Shown here in pieces: positions 9,140 through 15,016 of a stretch of 15,560 nucleotides of DNA (positions are counted from its first letter, which is position 1; each line of letters begins with the position of its first letter). The translations under genes and the position numbers were made by a program. The stretch is from an uncultured Oscillibacter sp. (lineage in GTDB: Bacteria > Bacillota > Clostridia > Oscillospirales > Oscillospiraceae): NCBI GenBank assembly GCA_910588175.1, contig CAJUQQ010000046.1, positions 1-15,560 on the forward strand. Direction: 5' to 3'. The notes below the pieces were generated by a model. That model ran no database searches. It was not told the origin of the DNA and was given only the letters and a program-made list of their open reading frames with translations.

Positions 9140-9565
9140 TTATTCAATCACAATTTTATAGTCGGAACCATCACCCTCCGGGTCGTCCTTCTCGCAGGGC
9201 ACGGCGTAAAACCGTTTGCCGATCAGGGAGCGCAGGTTTCGGATGTCCTGGACGCTGCCGGAGCCGAATTCCTGATAGCAGGTCAGCGCGCTGGACTGGT
9301 TCAGCTCGTCGTAGAAATCTGTGACATAGACGGAATAGTCGTCCAAAATGCTTTCAAAAGGAATCTGCGTGATATCCTGGGGACAGCCGCCCTCCTCGCC
9401 ATAGCAATCCGGCTCCATCTCAAAGGACAGCGAAGTAACGAAGATTTCTTCCTGACCAAATCCCGGCCGCCAATAGGGATTTTTCCCCAGATAAATGCCG
9501 TCTTCGACCAATCTGTACTCCGAACCGGCGTATTTCTCCGGGGTATAGTTTTGAAAATTCCTCAC
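9140..9565 (-). CDS. Unrecognised 141-aa protein between the T-box leader and alaS
   Basis: I do not recognise this protein. It is soluble and acidic, without a signal peptide or membrane helix. Visible blocks are EYRLVEDGIYLGKNPYWRPG, then EEIFVTSLSFEMEPDCYGEE, then FESILDDYSVYVTDFYDELN and an acidic C-terminus ending DYKIVIE. It has four cysteines, two of them in DCYGEEGGC. The start is probably the GTG at 9565, because AAGGGAG lies 8-9 nt upstream; an in-frame ATG at 9586 sits directly after the T-run of the riboswitch terminator with no room for a ribosome binding site. It appears less GC-rich than alaS. Its place as the first gene after the T-box predicts induction when alanyl-tRNA is scarce. 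It could be a late insertion into the alaS leader or an alaS-linked accessory protein. Confidence 0.75.
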   Translation of the reverse strand: MRNFQNYTPEKYAGSEYRLVEDGIYLGKNPYWRPGFGQEEIFVTSLSFEMEPDCYGEEGGCPQDITQIPFESILDDYSVYVTDFYDELNQSSALTCYQEFGSGSVQDIRNLRSLIGKRFYAVPCEKDDPEGDGSDYKIVIE

Positions 9566-9586
9566 TTTATCATCTCCCTTCCACAT

Positions 9587-9615
9587 AAAAAACGCCCCTG
9601 ACAGAGTCAGGGGCG
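9587..9615 (-). terminator. T-box riboswitch terminator
   Basis: On the minus strand a perfect 10-bp stem, CGCCCCTGAC / GTCAGGGGCG with a 3-nt loop (9593-9615), is followed by six T residues (9587-9592). Its 5' arm (CGCCCCT) is the strand that pairs with the T-box AGGG in the alternative antiterminator, so the two structures exclude each other. Confidence 0.95.
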
Positions 9616-9825
9616 AAGGTTTCTTCGCGGTACCACCCTAATTATCCCCCGCTGAACGGGAGACATCTTAAGCCATCCGGTAACGGGGATGAGCCGTTCC
9701 GCTCCTCGCGGACCGCTCCAAAGTGGCGGCCTTGCGGCGTGAACGAGGGGCTTTCACCGTCCCCCTCTCGCTGAGGAACCGTCTCGCAGGGCTGGCTTTT
9801 TCACGGCGTTTTACTGTTTGAACCT
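9587..9825 (-). promoter_or_regulatory. T-box riboswitch, alanine type
   Basis: A leader RNA of about 240 nt that senses uncharged tRNA and controls read-through into the unknown gene and alaS. The 14-nt T-box AGGGUGGUACCGCG (9626-9639) is an exact consensus match. Its UGGU bulge would pair with an ACCA tRNA end, as expected for tRNA-Ala with discriminator A. The distal part of stem I shows GCGAGAGGGGG followed by ACGGUGAAAGCCCC, the usual AGAGAG / GGUGxAAG signature. A GCC alanine triplet at 9736-9738, within UUCACGCCGCAAGG on the 3' side of stem I, is the best specifier candidate; a GCA follows directly at 9733-9735. The terminator is listed separately. Class is certain; the exact specifier pairing is inferred. 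Confidence 0.96.
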
Positions 9826-9830
9826 TAGCT

Positions 9831-9858
9831 ATTATATCGTATTCGCGGCGTTTGTCAA
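9831..9858 (-). promoter_or_regulatory. Consensus sigma-A promoter of the T-box / alaS transcript
   Basis: On the minus strand a perfect TTGACA (9853-9858) and a perfect TATAAT (9831-9836) are spaced 16 nt apart. Transcription should begin near 9824, right at the start of the T-box leader. The promoter lies within the last codons of the GNAT gene upstream: the -10 overlaps its stop codon. Confidence 0.93.
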
Positions 9859-10332
9859 TGGGGAATCGACAGAAAATCGAAAGACGCCGTCTTGTATTCG
9901 GGGCGTTTCTCCCGTATAAGTGCCGATGACCGCTTCCCAGAACCGAAGGGCCCCGTCGCTTCCATAGGAGGGGGCGACCTCCCAGATTCCCGGGTGTGTC
10001 CGAAAGCAGGCCAGGGCGGAGGACAAGCCGATTCCCTGCCGCCGGTATGGGGGGAGGATCAGGAACTCCGCGACGCTGCGGCGGGAGGGGGGTGTCAGGG
10101 GGTAGGGATGTACCATCGCGAAGCCCAGCGGCGTTCCCCCGGCTTGAGAGCGTATCAAATACGCTTCCCGGGCCGGGTCGGTAAAGTAATCGTCAAACCA
10201 GGGATAGGCAAACAGACCGTCGTTTCCGATCTTATTTCCGTCCCAGGCGCTTTCCTCGTAGAGGGAATATTGAAGCAGGCGGAATAAAAGCTCCCGGTCC
10301 GGCAGCCCCGCCCGGTCCAGCTTAATCTCCAT
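9832..10332 (-). CDS. GNAT-family N-acetyltransferase
   Basis: Acetyl-CoA-dependent acetyltransferase of 166 aa, substrate unknown. The acetyl-CoA binding motif A is VAEFLILPPYRRQGIGLSSA, with the R/Q-x-x-G-x-G pyrophosphate loop as RRQGIG. It is preceded by the beta4 strand TPLGFAMVHPY and followed by SDGALRFWEAVIGTYTGE, the C-terminal strand-helix that ends GNAT folds. The N-terminal half (LLFRLLQYSLYEESAWDGNK ... FAYPWFDDYFTDPAREAYLI) resembles acetyltransferases annotated only as predicted. The ATG at 10332 was chosen because GAAGGAA lies about 8 nt upstream and the GNAT fold starts here. It overlaps the Cys-rich microprotein gene by 11 nt, so the two are translationally coupled. Its 3' end carries the alaS promoter. 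Confidence 0.9.
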   Translation of the reverse strand: MEIKLDRAGLPDRELLFRLLQYSLYEESAWDGNKIGNDGLFAYPWFDDYFTDPAREAYLIRSQAGGTPLGFAMVHPYPLTPPSRRSVAEFLILPPYRRQGIGLSSALACFRTHPGIWEVAPSYGSDGALRFWEAVIGTYTGETPRIQDGVFRFSVDSPLTNAANTI

Positions 10333-10513
10333 GTCCGGTTTCCTTCCCCCGGGGGCCCACCGGCTTTCCAGTGAGGATGCAGATGCCGGTTTTGTCACAT
10401 TTTCCACAGCCCATGCAGTTGGCGGGGCCCTGAATTTGCTTGTGAATGGTGTATTGTAGCCACGCCGCGCCGCCAACAGCCCCGATTAGCAGAAACCAGC
10501 CCAGTACCACCAT
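10322..10513 (-). CDS. Cys-rich single-pass membrane microprotein
   Basis: A 63-aa protein. Residues 3-20 (VLGWFLLIGAVGGAAWLQ) are a membrane helix, followed by a short basic-polar stretch and a cysteine cluster CMGCGKCDKTGICIL (33-47), reading C-x2-C-x2-C-x5-C. Four cysteines in this layout could bind a metal or an iron-sulfur cluster, on the cytosolic side if the N-terminus is out. It resembles in general layout the small Cys-rich membrane proteins found beside FeoB, but no feo gene is present and I would not assign that function. GGGAGGGGC precedes the ATG, and its end overlaps the GNAT gene by 11 nt, both supporting that it is real. Confidence 0.75.
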   Translation of the reverse strand: MVVLGWFLLIGAVGGAAWLQYTIHKQIQGPANCMGCGKCDKTGICILTGKPVGPRGKETGHGD

Positions 10514-10556
10514 AGCAGCCCCTCCCAGCTTTTCCTAGATTTGCTGCCTCAGCGTA

Positions 10557-11006
10557 TCACGGAAAGCGTCCTTCTGTCAGCGGCATCTGCAACAGTCGGA
10601 GGCCCAGCAGCGGAAGCAGGGTCTCCGCCGGGCCGGGAAGAGGCGGAAGGGGGAACTCCTGAGCGTCCACAGCGGTTCCATCCGGCCGGGGCAGAGCCCG
10701 CTGGACGCAGAGCACCGGTTCGGCCAGACTGGAGAGGGTCAGGCTGTCCCGAGGGGAGAGACCGTAGGTGACCACGGTTTCGGCCCGGACCCGGTCCGGA
10801 AGAGCCGGGAGGTCCCCCGGAGCCAGCAGAAGGCGGCAGATGATGCCCCCGCCGGTTTCCTCCGCCAGCATCCGGCAGCCGCCGGGGGTCAGGGCCAGCA
10901 GGGGCCAGATATGCTCCTCCAGCTCCGTCCCCAGCGTTATCCGCCGGGTCCCCGGCGGCAGCAAAAACGCCCACTCCATAGGGCAGTGGAAAATTGCGGC
11001 ATCCAT
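10557..11006 (-). CDS. Unrecognised 149-aa protein, first gene of the Cys-rich protein / GNAT operon
   Basis: No family recognised. The protein begins MDAAIFHCPMEWAFLLPPGT, is rich in Leu, Pro and Gly, has no signal peptide or membrane helix, and ends QMPLTEGRFP. Blocks that look structured are RRITLGTELEEHIWPLLALT (21-40) and PDRVRAETVVTYGLSPRDSL. The start at 11006 has GGGGGAAA about 7 nt upstream; an in-frame ATG 32 codons higher lies in sequence that also holds the opposite-strand promoter and is less likely. It is 43 nt from the next gene on the same strand, so an operon of three is likely. An overlapping reading frame of similar length in another phase exists but looks non-coding (Pro/Gly/Arg-rich). 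Coding status is moderately sure, function unknown. Confidence 0.6.
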   Translation of the reverse strand: MDAAIFHCPMEWAFLLPPGTRRITLGTELEEHIWPLLALTPGGCRMLAEETGGGIICRLLLAPGDLPALPDRVRAETVVTYGLSPRDSLTLSSLAEPVLCVQRALPRPDGTAVDAQEFPLPPLPGPAETLLPLLGLRLLQMPLTEGRFP

Positions 11007-11094
11007 TCCATTTCCCCCGTTTCTTTTGACAGAAATTAGTGTTTGCGCCAGACAGAATTCCATGCAAAATTTTCTCGTCTTTTTCTGGCGGCTG

Positions 11095-11103
11095 TGGTAC
11101 AAT
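11095..11103 (+). promoter_or_regulatory. Extended -10 promoter for the MazG-like gene
   Basis: TGG-TACAAT (11095-11103) fits the TGn extended -10 with one mismatch in the hexamer. It lies 54 nt upstream of the MazG-like ATG. The -35 region 17 nt upstream (TCGTCT) is poor, which is usual for extended -10 promoters. Confidence 0.5.
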
Positions 11104-11157
11104 ACAGAAAACAGGCTTTGGGGACGCCGGAAAACCGCACGGAAGAGGGGACTCTAT

Positions 11158-11475
11158 ATGGATGGAAACATCTCGGTTCGATATTTGCAGGAATATATCA
11201 GGAAAAAAGATTATAAGCCGGAATTGCTGAAAGACTACTTTTTAAAGCTGTCGGAGGAAGTGGGCGAGTTGTCCCGGGCGATGAGGAAAGGGCTCAGGGC
11301 GGCGGACAAAGGGGAAATCAGTGGCACGGTTGACGAAGAAGTGTGGGATGTCATGTACTATGCCATTGCGATTGCCAATTTGTATGGCGTGGATCTGGAA
11401 CGGGTCATCCAAGTAAAGTCGGAGATAAGTCAAAGCAAATATCCCTCTGCCGCTGTGTTTGAGGAAAACCGGTAG
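11158..11475 (+). CDS. MazG-like nucleotide pyrophosphohydrolase
   Basis: An all-alpha NTP pyrophosphohydrolase of 105 aa, likely to cleave (d)NTPs or a damaged nucleotide to the monophosphate. The metal-binding motif is split over two helices: KLSEEVGELSRAM (30-42, E34-x2-E37) and VDEEVWDVMYYAIAIANLYG (58-77, E61-x2-D64), the ExxE...ExxD pattern of the MazG/iMazG fold. It is one MazG domain, not the double-domain MazG of enterics, and sits in the iMazG size class. The ATG at 11158 has GGAAGAGGGG upstream; longer in-frame starts have no ribosome binding site. It is followed after 35 nt by the DUF5662 gene and probably forms a two-gene operon with it. Confidence 0.9.
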   Translation: MDGNISVRYLQEYIRKKDYKPELLKDYFLKLSEEVGELSRAMRKGLRAADKGEISGTVDEEVWDVMYYAIAIANLYGVDLERVIQVKSEISQSKYPSAAVFEENR

Positions 11476-11510
11476 GCTTTATAAAAACGACCAGACCGAG
11501 GGGACGCAGT

Positions 11511-12044
11511 ATGGATTTTTGGGGGCATTTGAAAACTGTAAACCGTCACCGCGCCCTGGTACGGAAGCACTGCTTCCGCCTGGGGCTGTATTGGCAGGGG
11601 CTTACTCACGATCTGTCCAAGTATTCCCCGGTGGAATTCTGGCCGGGGGTGAAGTACTTCCAGGGAGACCACAGCCCGAACGACCAGCAGCGTCGGGAGG
11701 AGGGCTACAGCGCCGCGTGGCTCCACCACAAGGGCCGGAACCGGCATCACTTCGAGTATTGGACGGACTACCAGAAGGATGGCAGCGGCATTGGCGGCGT
11801 GGAAATGCCGCCTAAATATGTGGCGGAGATGTTCTGCGACCGGCTGGCCGCCAGCAAGGTCTATAAGGGAGAAGACTTTGACCCCGGGGCGCCCTATCAA
11901 TTCTTTGAACGGGGGAAGGGGAGACGGCTTCTGCTCCACCCCAGTACGGCTGCGCTGCTGGAAACCATTTTGATTACGCTCCGGGACCAGGGGGAGGACG
12001 CGGCGTTTGATTACGTCCGCCGGGAGGTTCTGGGGAAGAAGTAG
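11511..12044 (+). CDS. DUF5662 family protein, possible HD-type hydrolase
   Basis: A 177-aa protein that I recognise as DUF5662, a family of unknown function found in bacteria and some phages. Its hallmark blocks are LTHDLSKYSPVEFWPGVKYF (31-50) and SPNDQQRREEGYSAAWLHHK (55-74), followed by GRNRHHFEYWTDYQ. The conserved polar residues H20, H33-D34, H72-H73, H79-H80 and D110 (EMFCDRLAAS) run in the order H ... HD ... H ... H ... D seen in HD-domain metal phosphohydrolases; this relation is my inference, not an established assignment. GAGGGGAC precedes the ATG. It follows the MazG-like gene by 35 nt and is followed by a terminator, so the two likely form one transcript. Confidence 0.87.
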   Translation: MDFWGHLKTVNRHRALVRKHCFRLGLYWQGLTHDLSKYSPVEFWPGVKYFQGDHSPNDQQRREEGYSAAWLHHKGRNRHHFEYWTDYQKDGSGIGGVEMPPKYVAEMFCDRLAASKVYKGEDFDPGAPYQFFERGKGRRLLLHPSTAALLETILITLRDQGEDAAFDYVRREVLGKK

Positions 12045-12197
12045 ATGCGGGACGGACAATTCCTAAAAGCTTTGACTGTGCCAAAAAGTTTGGAGAACTC
12101 ATATGAACAGTAACGATACGAAACTTATGTAACAGTATGAGGTGCGAGAAAACAATTTCTAACGATGAAGCCATTAGATTGAGATATTCCAAAACAG
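12045..12197. other. AT-richer intergenic segment with no firm gene
   Basis: This stretch between the DUF5662 stop and the terminator is clearly less GC-rich than its surroundings. On the plus strand an ATG at 12137 opens a 46-codon frame (MRCEKTISNDEAIRLRYSK...) that runs through the terminator hairpin to 12277. It has no ribosome binding site and the second half is simply the terminator translated, so I do not call it a gene. It may be a decayed remnant. Confidence 0.4.
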
Positions 12198-12245
12198 AAA
12201 CCGCCCCAGGCTATGCGTTCCGCATGACCTGGGGTGGTTTTTCGT
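12198..12245 (+). terminator. Intrinsic terminator after the MazG-DUF5662 genes, possibly bidirectional
   Basis: ACC-G-CCCCAGG pairs with CCTGGGG-T-GGT, and an inner ATGCG / CGCAT stem caps it with a TTC loop (12198-12238). TTTTTCG follows and a further T-run comes a few bases later. Read on the minus strand the hairpin is followed by TTTCTGTTTT, so it may also terminate the converging anti-sigma gene, whose stop is 29 nt away. Confidence 0.88.
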
Positions 12246-12273
12246 TTTTGCCGGTTCGGAAACGAGCCTCTTC

Positions 12274-13284
12274 CTAGTCGGCGTTTTCCAGGGGGAAGGT
12301 AATGCGCCAGTCCCCATCAATCCGGGCGGCAGCGGTGTAGAAGTCCCCGTGGAGGGTATAATCCACCAAGTCCTCCGGGGGAACATCAAAGACAAACTCC
12401 TCGTAATCCAGCCGGACGCCGTCCTCTCTGAGATCAGCAAAATTGGTGGAGCAAAGACTGTCCAGCCGCTCGCCCTCACGGTTTTCCAGCCACAGAAAAC
12501 CGTGGTTGTCCAGTTCTCCGGCGTCGCCCTGGCAGAGCTGAACATGGAACAGGCCGTCCGCGTACCCGGCGGCAGTGACGGGAAGGCCGGGGGCTGGTTC
12601 CGCCAGGGCCTCGCCAGGACGGAGCATGGAGATTGCGTCCACCAGCTCCAGATTTTTTCCGCCGCCGCTGCGGAAGAACCCCTCCACGGTCTCTGCCTCC
12701 GCGGTGTGGTCCGCCAACACAAGAGGGACCGCCGCGCCCTCCAACGTCTGCTTGCCGGTGAGGAAGCAACCCAGGGAGAAGGTCATCTTACCGCCTATGG
12801 GGATTTTGGAACCGTCCATGGTCTGAGTGGTCACCAGGAAAAAGGCGGTGTTGGTCTCCGGGTCGAAGCCCGCCCGCTCACAGTGGCCGGTCCGGTCGAA
12901 GGGAACGTGAAAACTGGCGCTGTCAAAGAGATCGCAGTTGGCGTCCACTGTGTCTCCTCGGAGGGCGATGTACGCCTGAGCGGTATCATCCTCTACGCGG
13001 ACGGAAATCACCTCCAGCGTCACACCGCCGTCTGTGCAGGATTTTTGCACAGGCTGGAAGAACTGAGCGGCGGCAGGGGAGAGGGCGTAGAGCAGGTGGT
13101 AGCCCGCTTCGGTCTGCGCCGCCAGGGCCGGAGTGGCCAGGAGTACCGCTGCGGCGGCGGCAATGCCGGCCAGGCGGCGGAGGGGAAGCCTGGGACGGCG
13201 GGTTTTGGCCAGGGTTTGCTCTACCAAGCGGGGAGAGGGAACGATAGGAGTGTTGAGCCGCTGATAGGTCTCGGAAAAGTTCAT
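12274..13284 (-). CDS. DUF4179 membrane protein, probable anti-sigma factor
   Basis: A 336-aa protein with a cytosolic N-terminus (1-37, MNFSETYQRLNTPIVPSPRL then basic residues), one membrane helix (about 38-56, LAGIAAAAAVLLATPALAA), and a large outer part. Directly after the helix come YALSPAAAQFFQPVQKS and CTDGGVTLEVISVRVEDDTA followed by QAYIALRG, the pattern of the DUF4179 domain found in RsiV-like anti-sigma factors of Firmicutes. No ZAS zinc motif is present. It has about six cysteines in the outer domain. Its ATG overlaps the stop of the ECF sigma gene by 4 nt (ATGA) and the sigma's last codons supply the AGGAGG, so coupled translation and a sigma/anti-sigma relation are likely. Confidence 0.85.
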   Translation of the reverse strand: MNFSETYQRLNTPIVPSPRLVEQTLAKTRRPRLPLRRLAGIAAAAAVLLATPALAAQTEAGYHLLYALSPAAAQFFQPVQKSCTDGGVTLEVISVRVEDDTAQAYIALRGDTVDANCDLFDSASFHVPFDRTGHCERAGFDPETNTAFFLVTTQTMDGSKIPIGGKMTFSLGCFLTGKQTLEGAAVPLVLADHTAEAETVEGFFRSGGGKNLELVDAISMLRPGEALAEPAPGLPVTAAGYADGLFHVQLCQGDAGELDNHGFLWLENREGERLDSLCSTNFADLREDGVRLDYEEFVFDVPPEDLVDYTLHGDFYTAAARIDGDWRITFPLENAD

Positions 13285-13736
13285 AAATCCTCCTTTAAAA
13301 GGCGGGCCATGGTCTGCCGGGCCCGTGTCAGCTGGGCGCGGACCGTGGAGGGCTTAAGCCCCAGAATACGGGCGGTTTCCTCCGTGTTGTAGCCCTCGTA
13401 GTAGTAGAGGTGGATGACGGCCCGGTACTTGGATGGCAGCTGGGCCAAGGCGGCGTCCAGGCCGGACTCCTCTGGCTGGTCGTAGGTGTAGATATCCTCC
13501 AGGGCAACGTGCCGTTTCCGCCAGGGAGAGGCGGCAAGGCTTTTCGCGCAGTTGGCCGTCACCCGCAGAAGCCAGGCCTTGCGGTGCTCCTCGCTCTCAA
13601 AGGGGGAGGCGGCCCGGTGATAACGGAGGAAGACCTCCTGAAACACATCGTCGGCGTCCTGGCGGCTGCGAAGCTGGGCGTAGGCCAGGCGGTAGACCAT
13701 GGTTCCATACCGCTCCACGGCGGATGCAGTGTCCAT
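13281..13736 (-). CDS. ECF-subfamily RNA polymerase sigma factor
   Basis: An alternative sigma factor of 151 aa, at the short end for the class. Region 2: YGTMVYRLAYAQLRSRQDAD and DVFQEVFLRYHR (10-41), then HRKAWLLRVTANCAKSLAAS (51-70). Region 4: LPSKYRAVIHLYYYEGYNTE (100-119) followed by ETARILGLKPSTVRAQLTRA (120-139), a clear helix-turn-helix. It is of the SigV/SigM-like type usually paired with RsiV/DUF4179 proteins, which is the gene overlapping its 3' end. AGGAAGAAGG lies about 7 nt before the ATG. The upstream spacer holds repeat copy A; I could not identify a convincing promoter, but autoregulation is usual for these pairs. Confidence 0.94.
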   Translation of the reverse strand: MDTASAVERYGTMVYRLAYAQLRSRQDADDVFQEVFLRYHRAASPFESEEHRKAWLLRVTANCAKSLAASPWRKRHVALEDIYTYDQPEESGLDAALAQLPSKYRAVIHLYYYEGYNTEETARILGLKPSTVRAQLTRARQTMARLLKEDL

Positions 13737-13780
13737 TCCACACCTTCTTCCTGTTCAATAAAATAAGTAGAGTTTGTTTA

Positions 13781-13914
13781 AAAACCATCAAAACGCCGTC
13801 TAAGCATCTTTATTCCGCCGGGACCGCGTTGCTTTCACGGAATATCCGCCAGGATTTCCGCGTCAAGCCGTCTTGCTTGACGAAAAAATCTGCCTGCGTC
13901 CGGCATTCCGCCGG
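13781..13914. repeat. Dispersed intergenic repeat, copy A
   Basis: The fullest copy of a degenerate intergenic repeat seen three times in the right third of the window. It opens AAAACCATCAAAA. The block 13806-13833 matches copy B at 14990-15016 in 25 of 28 aligned positions with one gap. The block 13842-13882 matches copy C at 15466-15506 in 33 of 41 positions without gaps. It contains the hairpin CGTCAAGC-cgtctt-GCTTGACG (13861-13882) and the smaller CCGGC-attcc-GCCGG (13900-13914). No reading frame runs through it. It fills much of the 304-nt gap between the second sigma gene and the radical SAM gene. Confidence 0.7.
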
Positions 13915-14040
13915 TATTTAAACGGACTTTAGTGAGCGCTCTATAAGGAATACTCTCCAGGCGGGGAAAATGCTGCACGGTCAGACTATTTTTTTAGGAC
14001 CCGATTGAAAACCGGCATTTCACCAGTTTCCAACCAAGTC
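13915..14040. other. Rest of the spacer 3' of the radical SAM gene
   Basis: Holds no gene that I can see. On the minus strand a weak stem, GAAACTGG / CCGGTTTTC with a G-U pair (about 14005-14030), lies just after the radical SAM stop and might be a poor terminator. GATTGAAAACCG at 14003-14014 recurs exactly at 14969-14980 on the other side of that gene. Confidence 0.4.
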
Positions 14041-14928
14041 CTAAAACAAACTGAGCTGGTCTGATTCATGTCCCCGCCGGGAGGCGGTGACAATGCGGCC
14101 CATGGAGTACAGCATCCCCCGGCGATTGCAGGCTTCCTGGAAAACCTCCCACAGCGCCCGGGCGTTCGGGCTGGGACACTCGTATCGGGGACCGTACCGC
14201 CTCCGGTATTTCTCCGACAGGTCCTCCCTTGGAAATTCCTCCTCTAATTTTTGGTAAAAATACTCCCGCTGTCCCGCCCGGCAGGTCATGCCCAGGGCGG
14301 GATAGATAAACCGGGCTCCCGCGTCCGCCGCCCGGTCCACGATGTCCCGGACGTTCTCCGGGTTGTCCTCCAGGAAGGGGAGAATGGGCATCATCAAAAT
14401 GCCGGTAAACAGTCCCGCCGCGCTGAGCCGCTCCACTGCCGCCAGACGGCGGGAGGGGGAAGGAGCATAGGGCTCTACCTTGGCAGCCAGGGCATCGTCG
14501 CAGGTGGTAAGGGTGATTTTGCAGATGGCGGGCATGGTCCGGTGGATAGAGGACAGCACGTCAATATCTCGGGTGATGAGGTCGCTTTTCGTGGCGATGG
14601 CCACGCCGAAGCCATAGGCCTCCAGCAGGGTCAGGGCCCGGCGGGTGAGCTGAAGCTCCTTTTCGAAGGGGTTGTAGGGGTCGCTCATGGAGCCGGTTCC
14701 CACCACACCCAGTTTAGCCTTGCTTTCCAGATCGTCCCGAATGATCCGCAGCGCGTCCGCCTTGACTTTGACCTGATCAAAGTCCTCGTTGTGGTAGCAG
14801 TCGCTCCGGCTGTCACAGTAGATGCAGCCGTGGCAGCAGCCACGGTAGATGTTCATGTTGTATTCCGTGCCGAACCAGCTGGGGTCCTTGGTCCGGTTTA
14901 CGATGGATTTGGCGGGGATATACTCCAT
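14041..14928 (-). CDS. SPL-like (Rv2578c-type) radical SAM protein with C-terminal clamp-binding-like motif
   Basis: A 295-aa radical SAM enzyme related to spore photoproduct lyase, which repairs DNA. The 4Fe-4S motif is NIYRGCCHGCIYCDSRSDC (26-44), giving C31-x3-C35-x2-C38. It is followed by LGVVGTGSMSDPYNPFEKEL, the GSMSDPYNPxE block that marks this subfamily, then the TIM-barrel strands ATKSDLITRDIDVLSSI and ICKITLTTCDDALAAKVEP and the C-terminal block YPALGMTCRAGQREYFYQKL. The five final residues are QLSLF. Family knowledge suggests a role in nucleic acid repair or modification; the exact substrate is unknown. The ATG at 14928 has AGGAGGAACGG directly upstream; an in-frame ATG 42 codons higher would translate repeat copy B. 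It stands alone, with no clear partner. Confidence 0.92.
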   Translation of the reverse strand: MEYIPAKSIVNRTKDPSWFGTEYNMNIYRGCCHGCIYCDSRSDCYHNEDFDQVKVKADALRIIRDDLESKAKLGVVGTGSMSDPYNPFEKELQLTRRALTLLEAYGFGVAIATKSDLITRDIDVLSSIHRTMPAICKITLTTCDDALAAKVEPYAPSPSRRLAAVERLSAAGLFTGILMMPILPFLEDNPENVRDIVDRAADAGARFIYPALGMTCRAGQREYFYQKLEEEFPREDLSEKYRRRYGPRYECPSPNARALWEVFQEACNRRGMLYSMGRIVTASRRGHESDQLSLF

Positions 14929-14973
14929 CCGTTCCTCCTCTTGTGGGCGGTTCAGTGGTCTAGCGTCTGATTG

Positions 14974-15016
14974 AAAACCGTCAAAGGGTATCTTTTTCCG
15001 CCAGGACTGCGTTGCT
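14974..15016. repeat. Dispersed intergenic repeat, copy B (short)
   Basis: Starts AAAACCGTCAAAGGG and ends CCGCCAGGACTGCGTTGCT, aligning with the first part of copy A (25 of 28 positions across 14990-15016). The hairpin half found in A and C is missing. It lies between the radical SAM start codon and the AT-rich patch to its right. Confidence 0.65.

Noticed and set aside
9566..9586. ATG start at 9586 for the unknown gene after the T-box
   Set aside because: It directly follows the terminator T-run, leaving no ribosome binding site; the GTG at 9565 has AAGGGAG at the right distance.
10768..11157. 130-codon N-terminal extension of the MazG-like protein
   Set aside because: It would cover the promoter and the opposite-strand gene, and the MazG fold starts at the ATG at 11158 with its own ribosome binding site.
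12137..12277. 46-codon plus-strand frame starting MRCEKTISND
   Set aside because: No ribosome binding site, and half of it is the terminator hairpin and the 3' edge of the opposite gene.
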